Origin: Adlercreutzia sp. ZJ176
GTDB taxonomy: Bacteria; Actinomycetota; Coriobacteriia; Coriobacteriales; Eggerthellaceae
Direction: 5' to 3'
NCBI RefSeq assembly: GCF_011038975.1
Contig: NZ_JAAKEC010000005.1
Span: 106,228 to 170,227, forward strand
DNA: 64,000 bases
Shown: piece by piece, positions 50,790-60,010 of the stretch
Layout: every line of letters begins with the position of its first letter
Numbering within the stretch: the first letter of the stretch is position 1
Notes under the pieces: generated by a model
What the model saw: the letters and a program-made list of their open reading frames with translations, nothing else
What the model was told of the DNA's origin: nothing
Databases searched by the model: none
Translations under genes and position numbers: made by a program

Positions 50790-51487
50790 CTCTCCCCCTT
50801 CTGGATCATGGCCCGATACTTCCATTCGGCAAGATCCCAATCCTCAAGCGTGTCTATGTCTTGGACGAGCTTGCCCGGGATGCGGAGGGCTCTCACGCCT
50901 GGGGTCATGAAGCCGCCGCTCGCTTCGAACGCGCTCACCTGCGCGAAACAGAAGCTCCCGCAGTCGTGGACCATCTCGGGGAGGTCCTGGCTGCGCGCGA
51001 GCGCGCACTCGGGAAACGCGTAGGCGAGCTCGCCGCTAGGGCCCACCTTGTATCCTCGCAGCGGCGGAAAATCGAACGCGGTCACGGGGACGACCGACGT
51101 CGCCCCTGCGTCGAGCATGGCCGCAGCCTCTCTCAGCTCAACGGCGCTCACGAACGGCGCCGTCGGGTAGAGGCAGCACATGACGTCGAACCCTCTCCCC
51201 CGCTTCGCGTACTCCGAGAGGACCTCGACGAGGACGTCGGCCGTCGTCGCGAAGTCATCGCTCGCCTCGGCGCTGCGCATGAAGGGCACCGCAGCGCCGC
51301 AGCCGCGCGCCACCTCGGCGATCTCCTCGTCGTCGGTTGAGACCATCACCTCGTCGAATAAGCCGCTCTGAAGCGCCGCCTCGATCGAGTACGCGATGAT
51401 CGGCTTGCCGCAGAAATCGCGGACGTTCTTGCGCGGGATGCGCTTCGAGCCGCCGCGGGCGGTGATTATGCATACCGCGCTAGCCAT
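50786..51487 (-). CDS. pseF: CMP-pseudaminic acid synthetase
   Basis: 233 residues: IITARGGSKRIPRKNVRDF (CTP-binding loop), KPIIAYSIEAAL, STDDEEIAEVA, LYPTAPFVSA. Belongs to the NeuA/KdsB cytidylyltransferases; neighbours indicate Pse rather than Neu. It activates the sugar for transfer. Overlaps the next gene by 8 bp. Confidence 0.88.
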   Translation of the reverse strand: MASAVCIITARGGSKRIPRKNVRDFCGKPIIAYSIEAALQSGLFDEVMVSTDDEEIAEVARGCGAAVPFMRSAEASDDFATTADVLVEVLSEYAKRGRGFDVMCCLYPTAPFVSAVELREAAAMLDAGATSVVPVTAFDFPPLRGYKVGPSGELAYAFPECALARSQDLPEMVHDCGSFCFAQVSAFEASGGFMTPGVRALRIPGKLVQDIDTLEDWDLAEWKYRAMIQKGER

Positions 51488-52148
51488 AGATGAACACCGA
51501 CTCCGCATATTCCCGCACGTAGTCCAACTTGCCCTCCTTGATCGTCAGGTTCGGACTCTGCCCGAACACGATGGACCCGCTCGGCACGACCTCGTCCTTG
51601 ACGAAGCTGTTGGCCGATATGATCACGTTGTCGCCGATCCTACTGCTTCCCACCACCTTGGAGTCGCTCATCATGAACACCGACTCCCCGAACGTGGGGT
51701 AGATCCCATGGTTGTTGCCGACAGTGCACCCCTGGCCGAAGCTGAAGTAGTCCGAGTAGCTCGCCCGGCCCATGACCGCGCCGAGCGGATGGTCGAACGT
51801 GAAGACGCCGGGCAGCTCGACCTGGTAGAAGAGGTCAGCGCCGCACATGGCCTTGGAAAGCGCGTACACCTTGTCGCAGACCGATCCCTCCCCCGCATGG
51901 TGCAGGGAATTGGACAGAACGTACAGGAAGAACGCCCATTGGCACCCGTGCAGCGGGTCGAACCTGGCGTCACCCCCTTCGCGATAGTATTTGTTGCGAA
52001 CCCGGGAGAAGGCCCGATCGCAACGCTCGAGCGCGGCGTCGAGCGATCCGTCGATGCCGGCCACCTCGGACTCGCCGAGAGGGTAGAGGGACCCAACCTG
52101 GCGAACAACCAGGTCGCGAACGTAGCTTCTAGGCTGAGCGAGCAGCAC
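51480..52148 (-). CDS. CysE-like hexapeptide acyltransferase
   Basis: 222 residues. An alpha-helical N-terminus (HGCQWAFFLYVLSNSLHHAG) precedes a left-handed beta-helix (AVMGRASYSDYFSFGQGCTV, VGSSRIGDNVIISANSFV) whose hexapeptide repeats resemble serine O-acetyltransferase. Expected to acylate a sugar intermediate of the Pse branch, but whether O- or N-directed is unknown. GTG start at 52148, 3 bp after the pseC stop. Confidence 0.65.
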   Translation of the reverse strand: MLLAQPRSYVRDLVVRQVGSLYPLGESEVAGIDGSLDAALERCDRAFSRVRNKYYREGGDARFDPLHGCQWAFFLYVLSNSLHHAGEGSVCDKVYALSKAMCGADLFYQVELPGVFTFDHPLGAVMGRASYSDYFSFGQGCTVGNNHGIYPTFGESVFMMSDSKVVGSSRIGDNVIISANSFVKDEVVPSGSIVFGQSPNLTIKEGKLDYVREYAESVFIYG

Positions 52149-52151
52149 GTC

Positions 52152-53378
52152 CTACTCACCGCCCTCGCCGCGGCGGCAGGCGGCCACGACCTTCTCCACG
52201 GCATGCACCACGTCGGCGACGTCCTCGTCCGTCAGGCGGCAGTGCAGCGGCAATGTCACAACCTCCTCGTAGTAGCGGTTGGCCTCCGGGCAGCAGCCCG
52301 GGTCGTACCCGAGGTCCTGGTAGTAGGGAAGACGGTACACGGGCAGGTAGTGCACGTTCACGCCTATGTTCTCAGCACGCAGGGCGTCGTAAACGAACCT
52401 GCGCGTGGTGTTCAGGACCTCCAGGTCGAAGCGCACGCAGTACAGGTGGCGCGTCGTCGCGCGCGGGTCGAGGTCAAGCTGGGGCGTGACCTCGGGGATC
52501 CCCGCGAACGCCTCGTCGTAGAAGCTGACGATCTCCCTGCGCCTCCTCGAGAACTCCGGGAGCCGCCTGAGCTGGCTCGTCCCGAGGGCGGCCTGGACGT
52601 CGCTCATGCGGTAGTTGTACCCGAGCTCGAGCTGCTCGTAGTACCAGCCGCCCTCGTCGGGGCGCCGCATGAGGGCCCTGTCGCGCGTGATGCCGTGCTT
52701 GGCGAACAGCAGGACGCGCCGGGCCAGCTCCGGGTCGTTCGCGCAGACTGCGCCTCCCTCGCCAGTGGTCACCGTCTTCACGGGGTGGAAGCTCAGGCAG
52801 GTGAGGTCGGCGACGCTGCCCACGGGGCGCCCGCCCGCGTGGAGGGACCCGAGCGAGTGCGCCGCGTCCTCGATGAAGACGAGGTTGAACTCGTCGCAGA
52901 TCTCGCGTATCGCCGCCGCGTCCACCGGAACGCCGCCGAAGTCCACGGCGACGACCGCCTTCGTCCTCTCAGTGACCCTCTCCCGGACCGACGCAGGGTC
53001 GACGTTCCAGGTCTGCGGGTCGATGTCGGCGAACACGGGCGTACCTCCGCAGTACAGCGCGCAGTTGGCCGAGGCGGCGAACGTGATGGGGCTCACGATC
53101 ACCTCGTCGCCCGGCCCCACCCCCGCGGCCAGGCACGCGACGTGCAGCGCCGCCGTGCCGTTCGCGACGGCGGTCACGTGCTCGGCGCCCGTGACGCCTC
53201 TGAGAGCCTCCTCGAACGCCTCGGTGGCCGGGCCGCAGGTGAGGTGGTCGCTGCGCAGAACTGCCTCCACGGCGGCAACGTTATCATCTTCAATAAGCTG
53301 ATGACCGTAGCTCAAAAGCTCCGCACACACAGGCTTGCCACCGCAAATAGCAAGCTTCTCTTTCGTTAATCCGCCCAT
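52152..53378 (-). CDS. pseC: PseC-type aminotransferase
   Basis: 408 residues, DegT/DnrJ/EryC1/StrS fold with PLP motifs: NGTAALHVACLAAGVGPGDE, FIEDAAHSLGS, SFHPVKTVTTGEGGAV (Schiff-base Lys) and YNYRMSDVQAALG. The N-terminal CGGKPVCAELLSYGHQLIED and the Pse context point to PseC, which aminates C4 of the 4-keto sugar. I use ATG 53378 because TAGGAGG is 10 nt upstream, too close for the ATG at 53387. Confidence 0.88.
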   Translation of the reverse strand: MGGLTKEKLAICGGKPVCAELLSYGHQLIEDDNVAAVEAVLRSDHLTCGPATEAFEEALRGVTGAEHVTAVANGTAALHVACLAAGVGPGDEVIVSPITFAASANCALYCGGTPVFADIDPQTWNVDPASVRERVTERTKAVVAVDFGGVPVDAAAIREICDEFNLVFIEDAAHSLGSLHAGGRPVGSVADLTCLSFHPVKTVTTGEGGAVCANDPELARRVLLFAKHGITRDRALMRRPDEGGWYYEQLELGYNYRMSDVQAALGTSQLRRLPEFSRRRREIVSFYDEAFAGIPEVTPQLDLDPRATTRHLYCVRFDLEVLNTTRRFVYDALRAENIGVNVHYLPVYRLPYYQDLGYDPGCCPEANRYYEEVVTLPLHCRLTDEDVADVVHAVEKVVAACRRGEGGE

Positions 53379-53435
53379 AGATAGCATTCCTCCTAAATTG
53401 CAGCATGCGCGGAAGGACTACCAAAGCACTACAGC

Positions 53436-54707
53436 TCAGGCCCTTCTCCCAACGTCATTCTTATAAAAGGGGATGTCGCTTCTCTCGAAGTAAGCCGAAC
53501 GTGGCCAGTGGAGTTTTTCCAGCAGATTGAGATCGCAAACAACGCGTGTTGTGTATTCAAACACTCTCTTGCGAAATAACTGGCGCTTCAGATCGCCATC
53601 CAGCTCAAAACTCGGGCGACGAACAGGGCGTCTTTCGGCAACTTCCACGATGGATTCAGCCACGCAACGTGCCCTTTGTCCGTCAACAATACCGAAATAA
53701 CGCTCGTATACCTTTTCTTCAGGCTGTTTAATGTCCCCATCAACAGCCGCAATCGTCTGGAATATATTGTCGATCAAAGGATATTCAGCAAGCCCCGCCA
53801 CACGATGCCAGGCTGGATTGGGAATCGGCTCATGTCGCACAACGGGAACGCCATATATCTCAGCTTCGAAAGCGCTGGTCGATCCCCACATTGCAAGAAG
53901 GTCAACAGCCCTGAGCCATACGCCTATGGACTCAGAGGAGATCTGCCTCACGCGCGAATCCAATCCTTTGCCAACATCGGTTCCGGGATGAGCCCTGTAT
54001 ATCAGTTCGCAGTCTTCGAAGTAGGAGTCGGGCAATGCATGCATCTGCTCATACAAAAGACTCATCGATTCAGCGTCAATAAGCTTGCTGTTCTCATAAT
54101 CCTCATCCCTCACCCCCATTTGGAGCATTTCGGCTTTGTTGGCAGGCGTATCCTTAAGCACCCAACCGCGACTTTCTGCAAATAATACCCATTTCTTCCC
54201 AGAGTCCAGCGAATAACGGATCGCAAGCTCACCCCTTGTCCCCTTAGACGACTTAAAAGCAACCAGATCATCGAGACGGGCATTTCCGGTCACACGTATC
54301 AACCCGTCTCGCACTCCGCATTTTCGAAGCCTATCGGCGTAGTAAGAACTCCAAACGAAGTGATAACATCCGTTTTTCTCAGCATCGCCTTTCGGCTCAA
54401 GAACTATTTCGGAAGAAGGAGAGCTTATCTGCTCCTGATGAATGTTGATTATAACGACCTCGGGATTAATTTCAAAAAACGGAGTCACGAGAGCATAGTT
54501 GAGGTCAATGTAGAGCCATGGCACAACTACAACATCCACACCGTCTTGGCGCGCCTCACGACACGCTTTCGCCCATTCAAAATCAATAGACCGAATGGAA
54601 ACAGCACAAGGACCACCTGTGAGGGCAATCAACTCCTCGCGGATCCTAATCAGAGAACCGTACTCACGCCCTATATGTTGGTAGAACAATATGACTCTCA
54701 TCGACAT
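53436..54707 (-). CDS. Surface carbohydrate glycosyltransferase-like protein
   Basis: 423 residues starting MSMRVILFYQHIGREYGSLI. The FNIHQEQ-like stretch (VIINIHQEQ), RVTGNARLDDLV, YRAHPGTDV and WGSTSAFEAEIYGVPVV are the pattern of a family annotated as surface carbohydrate biosynthesis protein, related in fold to Kdo/sialic-type transferases. A nonulosonate transferase is a reasonable guess, not shown. Lower GC than pse genes on its right. ATG with AGGAG upstream. Confidence 0.6.
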   Translation of the reverse strand: MSMRVILFYQHIGREYGSLIRIREELIALTGGPCAVSIRSIDFEWAKACREARQDGVDVVVVPWLYIDLNYALVTPFFEINPEVVIINIHQEQISSPSSEIVLEPKGDAEKNGCYHFVWSSYYADRLRKCGVRDGLIRVTGNARLDDLVAFKSSKGTRGELAIRYSLDSGKKWVLFAESRGWVLKDTPANKAEMLQMGVRDEDYENSKLIDAESMSLLYEQMHALPDSYFEDCELIYRAHPGTDVGKGLDSRVRQISSESIGVWLRAVDLLAMWGSTSAFEAEIYGVPVVRHEPIPNPAWHRVAGLAEYPLIDNIFQTIAAVDGDIKQPEEKVYERYFGIVDGQRARCVAESIVEVAERRPVRRPSFELDGDLKRQLFRKRVFEYTTRVVCDLNLLEKLHWPRSAYFERSDIPFYKNDVGRRA

Positions 54708-54718
54708 ACGAAACGCTC

Positions 54719-56215
54719 CTATAGCTTATTTTTAATCTTGTCAATGACGATCGCACGAGTATCGCCAGGAAGCAGAGCGAGCCCAAACGCGACACCCACA
54801 CCAACTGAGAAAAATCCCTCCAACAAAAGAACCGGAAGCCCCACTGGCGGGAACGCTGTCTCCACAGCAACACCAACGACAAGCGAGAAGCACGACACTA
54901 GAGGGCTGAAAAAGGACATACCGAGAAGCCTGGCTATTCTCATATGAAGAAGCTTCGATGCGTAAGGAACTGTAATGAAATAATGCCTGGCAAGCAGCGA
55001 GAAAGCCTGCGCCGCCGCAAGACCAACGACTCCAAGGTCGAATACTACGCAGAAAAGAGCTGAAAGCGCAATGTTCATCACGCCAAAACCTATAGTCGCA
55101 AGTGCGGGTATTTTAACGGCCTTCTCTGCAATAAAAACCTGACTTAGCAGCTCACAGACGTATGTGAGAGCCGGATAACCAAGCATGATGGTGATGCACA
55201 GCGCGTAAACGCTCATATCCATCTGAGTCCAGTACGTCAAAAACGCAACGGCAAAAGCGATTACACCGCCCAGCACAGGGCCAAGAAGAAGACCGGCGAC
55301 GTGAAAACTCCTTTTCAGCACAAGACCAATAGACCTATCGTTATGAGCATAGGCACTATAAATATAAGGCACAAAAAGGTTGACCATGGCCACGGCATAA
55401 ACCGAAGCGAAGCTCTGCAGCTGCGTAATGGTGTTGAATATGCCGGCTTCGTATTCGCCAATCATGATATTAGCAAGATAAAGGCTAATGGTGCTGATAA
55501 GGACAGCCCCTGCTTTCTGAACGGAAACCCAAACGCCCGAAGACAGCACCTCAACAAAGAGCGCCCATCGAGCGAATTCCAAACCAAGGGATAGGTTCGG
55601 GTTGTATTTTCTATAGCGTCTCACATAGAATAGGCAAGCAGCTACATCGATCATAAGCGAAGCCATATATGGAAGCCAAATCGATGGGCCCAGAATACCA
55701 AAAAGCGCAAGCGGAGCGACAACTCTGGCTAGTTGGCTTATGCCCAAGAATAGGCTGTCGACGTATAGTCTGTTGTTCGCATAAAGCGCAGCCGTAAACG
55801 GAGTCTTAAACATAGTGCAGAACAGCGTTCCCGCCATAGCCATAAGGAGAACTTGAACTTGAGAAACCATAACCGGCTCAATGCTCATCACGGAGTCAAT
55901 GGAAAGAGATAGAGCAAAGAAAAAAGCTATAAAGCAGCAACCCATGATCAGACATGCAAAGAAGATGGAATTAAAGAACTGATTGGCCACCTTGCACTCA
56001 CGTTTATTGATCTCAATAGATATATAACGTGCCGCCATGGACGTGATAGCAACAGAAAAGACGGTGGAGGCATTTATAAAGCTGGCTGCAACACCAACGT
56101 ATCCATAAGCAGCAACGCCAAGCGATTGCTGAATGATTGGCAAGAGTGCGAGGGTGGATACACAGCTGGCTGCAACATTAAATATGCTAGCAGCAAAATT
56201 ACCGAAAGAGCGCAC
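54719..56215 (-). CDS. wzx: Wzx-type polysaccharide flippase
   Basis: 498 residues with about 12-14 hydrophobic segments (FNVAASCVSTLALLPIIQQS, GYVGVAASFINASTVFSVAI, LYVDSLFLGISQLARVVAPL). The pattern and absence of other domains fit the PST/MATE oligosaccharide flippases that move lipid-linked repeat units outward. Starts with GTG, AAGGG upstream. AT-rich compared with flanking genes. Confidence 0.82.
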   Translation of the reverse strand: MRSFGNFAASIFNVAASCVSTLALLPIIQQSLGVAAYGYVGVAASFINASTVFSVAITSMAARYISIEINKRECKVANQFFNSIFFACLIMGCCFIAFFFALSLSIDSVMSIEPVMVSQVQVLLMAMAGTLFCTMFKTPFTAALYANNRLYVDSLFLGISQLARVVAPLALFGILGPSIWLPYMASLMIDVAACLFYVRRYRKYNPNLSLGLEFARWALFVEVLSSGVWVSVQKAGAVLISTISLYLANIMIGEYEAGIFNTITQLQSFASVYAVAMVNLFVPYIYSAYAHNDRSIGLVLKRSFHVAGLLLGPVLGGVIAFAVAFLTYWTQMDMSVYALCITIMLGYPALTYVCELLSQVFIAEKAVKIPALATIGFGVMNIALSALFCVVFDLGVVGLAAAQAFSLLARHYFITVPYASKLLHMRIARLLGMSFFSPLVSCFSLVVGVAVETAFPPVGLPVLLLEGFFSVGVGVAFGLALLPGDTRAIVIDKIKNKL

Positions 56216-56299
56216 CCGATTCTACCCTTTCGATATAGAAAATGCTAAAAAGAACATGTACTATCCTCGACGCAACAAGAAATCATCTTAGTTTAATTG

Positions 56300-57490
56300 C
56301 TAGCATCCTTTTCCACGCAGCTGCTCTTTCAGCAAACGCATCTCATTTGCAGCAAAAACCTTACGCAAGTTAACTGAACTCATGGCTGTACGCGAATAAT
56401 CGCATCCCCCAGGATTAAATACGTAATACCAGAAAACCAGCGTTAGAATTGCTTCCGGACGAAAAAGGTTGCTTTCAACTACGCCATAAACCAGCATGGC
56501 GCAAATAAAAGCAAGCTCCATCCATCTCCTGTTTCTTGAATAAAAGACTATCGATTTCTGGATACAGTAGACAATCAGCAAAAAAAACAGGATGCCATAG
56601 CTCGCCAACAGAACGATATAAGAACTATCAACCTCAAATGGCAAACCAAACCACATTACTGACATCGTTTCGAACAAAGCATCAATCCCTTGTCGAAAAC
56701 TACTGAGTCTATAACTAAGAAAATAGTCCAGAGCCTCTGAATCAAGATAGGGGACTAGGAACGTAACCGCTAAGACGATATACAGAAGCAAGCTTGATAC
56801 GATGATGCTTTCCTTGATTTTATCGCGCCTCCCTAACATGTAAAAAATAAAGCAAGCCGCAAGCAAGACCAGAGTCACAACAAGAGTGCTCCTAGAATCC
56901 GTGAGTCGATATATCACAAAACAAGATAGCGATGATATTGCCATCCACAAGAGTTTTCGACTTCCAAAAGCGTAGGGCAAAATGAGAATCGCCGAAAAAA
57001 AAGAGGCTGCTGCATTCTCATTGTAAAATCCAAGAGTGTTTCTTAGACGGCCTTCAAAAAAAGTAAAACCCCACTGTATGAACCCTAAAAGATACAGCAT
57101 TGTATATAAAACAAGCGACAGCACTGTAATATATGCAATCGTCCGAAGAACCATTTGCCTTTCGAAAGCACTGGCGCTCACAACAAACAGAACAATAATA
57201 AGAAAGTTCAAAGTCGTTAACCCATGAATTACAACAGATACAACAGACAGCAGAGCAATAAATACAACAGGAACAGCAATGCGTATGTTCTTAAAATTCA
57301 ACAGGGAAGAAACGACCAGCAGAAACACCGATATAATTCTGAAAGGGTCCTTGAAAGCAACTTCCACATTCGTATACACGATAAGACCATTGCAATACAG
57401 TAAAGCTACCCCGCAAAAAAAAAGCAAATACGCCAAGCTGTATTTTTCCACTACGGCGTTTGACACGTTGCCACTTTTTTGCTTCAGCAC
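56300..57490 (-). CDS. wzy: Wzy-like O-antigen/capsule polymerase
   Basis: 396 residues, about 10-12 helices, with a larger loop in the middle containing RNTLGFYNENAAASFFSAIL and DSRSTLVVT, the pattern of Wzy polymerases (low sequence conservation makes the family call topological). Position beside wzx supports it. Strongly AT-rich. One would expect it to join repeat units in the Wzx/Wzy pathway. Confidence 0.72.
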   Translation of the reverse strand: MLKQKSGNVSNAVVEKYSLAYLLFFCGVALLYCNGLIVYTNVEVAFKDPFRIISVFLLVVSSLLNFKNIRIAVPVVFIALLSVVSVVIHGLTTLNFLIIVLFVVSASAFERQMVLRTIAYITVLSLVLYTMLYLLGFIQWGFTFFEGRLRNTLGFYNENAAASFFSAILILPYAFGSRKLLWMAISSLSCFVIYRLTDSRSTLVVTLVLLAACFIFYMLGRRDKIKESIIVSSLLLYIVLAVTFLVPYLDSEALDYFLSYRLSSFRQGIDALFETMSVMWFGLPFEVDSSYIVLLASYGILFFLLIVYCIQKSIVFYSRNRRWMELAFICAMLVYGVVESNLFRPEAILTLVFWYYVFNPGGCDYSRTAMSSVNLRKVFAANEMRLLKEQLRGKGC

Positions 57491-57491
57491 A

Positions 57492-58631
57492 CTAACTGCA
57501 CCTCATATTTTTATAGCACTTTTTTATAGCGATTCCCAGATCACCAAGATCAGAAACAACCCTCTCAGAACCTTCGGCAGCTTCGACACAGGCCGAGCCC
57601 TCACGAACAACAACAGGAGTACCGCACGCAGCCGCCTCGGCAGTTGTCATGCTGTAGGTCTCCTCGATGCTCGGATTTACAAACAAATCAGCGGCTGTGT
57701 ATATCTCGGCGAGCTCCTTTGGGCTGCCAGTACGCCCGATGCCGACTATTTGCTTTGGCAACTCCTTGATCTGCTTCTTGGAAAGGCCCACTAGCACGAT
57801 GGCATAGCGCTCATCCAGCTCTCCCGCTAATCGGATGAAATCACCGAGCCCTTTTCTCTCAGTCCAGGGGCTTGCGACGCCCAGAATCATGAACCTGTTC
57901 CCAATGCCATAGCGCTCGCGAAAATCGCTCGGGGTGGGCTTGAACACGGTGCGGTCAATTGGGTTATGATGCACTTCCACAGGATATTTTGAAAGAAAAC
58001 TCTCGTCCACGAGATTCGCGAGCCACCGCGAGGGCGTGTAGATCGTCATGCGCTCAGGCGAGATCATCGTGAAGAGCCTCTTCTTGTCCTCGAAGTTCCC
58101 CTTGCACGCGCCCCTCCCAATTGTCTTGGGATATTCCCTCAGCTGAGGGCAGGGCTTTTCGCATGAGCAGCAAGAACGCCATTGCTCGCACTTCGCATAC
58201 GTGAAGTGCGAGCAATGGCCCGTGAACGCCCAGCAGTCGTGCAAGGTCCAGATAACTCTGCATTTGCGCGCCGCCAGCCATTCGAACAGCATCTCGACGT
58301 TCATGTAGTAGCCGTGCAGCTGGTGCAGGTGCACCGTGTCGGGATCAATCGCGTCAAGCCACGCCAAGAGCCGCTTCGTCTCGCCCTTCGAGTGAAAGCC
58401 GTCCCGGTCGTCGAGGCGGGAGAGCGCAGCGTCTCGCCAAAGCCCCATCTTGGTTGACATCTTAAGCTCGCGGGGCCGCCCGCTCGCGCCGAGAGCATCG
58501 CCCGGCTCGCGCCCGCGCCCCCAGGCCACGTAAGAGTCCACGCCATCAGCCAGCAACGCCAGGTGACGGTCGTAGATTATCGGCTTGAACCAGCTGTAGG
58601 AATCGCTGTGGATCTGGACGTAGCCGCCCAT
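57492..58631 (-). CDS. GT4-family glycosyltransferase
   Basis: 379 residues. N-terminal Rossmann half (LHQLHGYYMNVEMLFEWLA, VIWTLHDCWAFTGHCSHFTY) and C-terminal GT4 half (FMILGVASPWTERKGLGDFI, EIYTAADLFVNPSIEETYSM, EAAACGTPVVV) with the E-x7-E motif. Similar to colanic-acid-type WcaC/WcaL transferases. Donor and acceptor unknown. Its ATG overlaps the stop of the HisF-like gene (TGATG). Confidence 0.87.
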   Translation of the reverse strand: MGGYVQIHSDSYSWFKPIIYDRHLALLADGVDSYVAWGRGREPGDALGASGRPRELKMSTKMGLWRDAALSRLDDRDGFHSKGETKRLLAWLDAIDPDTVHLHQLHGYYMNVEMLFEWLAARKCRVIWTLHDCWAFTGHCSHFTYAKCEQWRSCCSCEKPCPQLREYPKTIGRGACKGNFEDKKRLFTMISPERMTIYTPSRWLANLVDESFLSKYPVEVHHNPIDRTVFKPTPSDFRERYGIGNRFMILGVASPWTERKGLGDFIRLAGELDERYAIVLVGLSKKQIKELPKQIVGIGRTGSPKELAEIYTAADLFVNPSIEETYSMTTAEAAACGTPVVVREGSACVEAAEGSERVVSDLGDLGIAIKKCYKNMRCS

Positions 58632-59395
58632 CAGTAGATCCCCTCAGCGAGAAGCTCGGCTTCGGCGGGGAACTGGATCAGCACAGCCTTGAGGCGGCCG
58701 TAGTACACGAACATGCTTCCTGCGGCCGCCGCATGCGCATGGCCGTCTCGCAGAGCCTTCTTGAGATCCCCGACCCCCCCTGCCCCGCCAAGGGCCACGA
58801 CGGGTATCGAGACAGCATCGGAAACCATGCGCACGAGCTCCAGGTCGTAGCCCTCCATCATGCCGTCGTTGTCGATGGAGTTGAGGATGATCTCGCCGAC
58901 TCCAAGTGACTCGGCCTTCACGGCCAGCTCAAGGGGATCGACGCCCGTCGAAGCAGCGCCGTCGTGGATGAAGCACTCGTACCCGTCAACGCCTTTCTTG
59001 GCGTCGATCGAGGCGACTATGCTCTGGCTGCCGAACGTCTCGGCAGCCTCACGCACGAGATCGGGATCCTCGACGAGGGCCGAGTTCAGGACAGCCTTCT
59101 CGTAGCCCGTGGCGAGGATGTCTCGAATCTGGCCTATGCTCGACAATCCCCCGCCGTAGCTCAGCGGCATGAACGCCTCGCTGGCGATGTCCCGCAGGAT
59201 CTCGCAGTCCGGCTCCCTGCGCTCCTTGGTCGCCGCGATGTCCAAGACGGCCAGCTCGTCAACGTACTTCCTGTTGAAGATCTTCACCGCGTTGACGGGA
59301 TCGCCCAGGTAGGTCCGCTCGCCGAAGCGGACCGTCTTCACCAGGTCCCTGTCGTCGATCAGCAGCACGGGGATTATTCGGGGCCTGTTGTACAT
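58631..59395 (-). CDS. HisF-like subunit of sugar amidotransferase system (HisF2/WbuZ type)
   Basis: 254 residues: MYNRPRIIPVLLIDDRDLVK, AVKIFNRKYVDELAVLDIAA, LSYGGGL, NSIDNDGMMEGYDLELVRMV, PVVALGGAGGVGDL. It is the TIM-barrel HisF family, but the surrounding glycan genes and the presence of the WbpG-type partner indicate a role in amidino-sugar synthesis rather than histidine. It would channel ammonia together with the HisH-like protein next door. Confidence 0.87.
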   Translation of the reverse strand: MYNRPRIIPVLLIDDRDLVKTVRFGERTYLGDPVNAVKIFNRKYVDELAVLDIAATKERREPDCEILRDIASEAFMPLSYGGGLSSIGQIRDILATGYEKAVLNSALVEDPDLVREAAETFGSQSIVASIDAKKGVDGYECFIHDGAASTGVDPLELAVKAESLGVGEIILNSIDNDGMMEGYDLELVRMVSDAVSIPVVALGGAGGVGDLKKALRDGHAHAAAAGSMFVYYGRLKAVLIQFPAEAELLAEGIY

Positions 59396-60010
59396 CTAGC
59401 ACCTCTCGACGAAGTTCTTGAGCAGGGCCATGCCGAAGTTGTGGCTCTTCTCCGGGTGGAACTGCACTCCGTAGACGCTCCCGCTGACAACGGCTGCGGC
59501 GAAGCCATAGCCGTAGTCGCACGTCATCAAGACGTTCTCCTCGCTGTCGCAGACCGCGTGGTACGAGTGCACGAAGTAGTAGCGCTGATCAGCGCTAAGC
59601 CCCTTCACTAGAGGATCATCCGGCCTCTCGCACGTCACCACGTCCCATCCCATGTGGGGGACCTTCAAGCCCGCGTCGCCGAGCCTGAACCTCCTGCACT
59701 CGAAGGGGATGAGGCCCAAGCCGGGCAGCCCTCCCTCCTCGCTCCCCCTTCCCAGGAGCTGCATGCCGAGGCAGATCCCCAATATCGGCTTCCTGCAATC
59801 CAGCGCCTGCCGCCTGACCACGTCAGCCAATCCCGCAGCGCCCAATCTCTCCGCCCCCGCGTCGAAGGCGCCCACGCCGGGGAGTATCAGCTTCTCCGCC
59901 CTGCAAATATCATCAGCATCGGAAGTCACAATGACCTTCGCGCCTATGACGCGCAGCATGTTCTGGATGGAGCCCAGGTTGCCCAGGCCGTAGTCGACAA
60001 TAGCGATCAT
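59396..60010 (-). CDS. HisH-like glutaminase of sugar amidotransferase system (HisH2/WbuY type)
   Basis: 204 residues of class I glutamine amidotransferase: IVDYGLGNLGSIQNMLRVIG, LPGVGAFDAGAERL, GICLGMQLLGRGSEEGG (nucleophile Cys), VQFHPEKSHNFGM (catalytic His and Glu). Produces ammonia for the adjacent HisF-like/WbpG-type pair. Start ATG 60010 immediately adjoins the amidotransferase stop at 60011. Confidence 0.9.
   Translation of the reverse strand: MIAIVDYGLGNLGSIQNMLRVIGAKVIVTSDADDICRAEKLILPGVGAFDAGAERLGAAGLADVVRRQALDCRKPILGICLGMQLLGRGSEEGGLPGLGLIPFECRRFRLGDAGLKVPHMGWDVVTCERPDDPLVKGLSADQRYYFVHSYHAVCDSEENVLMTCDYGYGFAAAVVSGSVYGVQFHPEKSHNFGMALLKNFVERC

Noticed and set aside
58631..60010. 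Histidine biosynthesis hisF/hisH
   Set aside because: No other his genes nearby; genes are embedded in a glycan operon with a WbpG-type partner.
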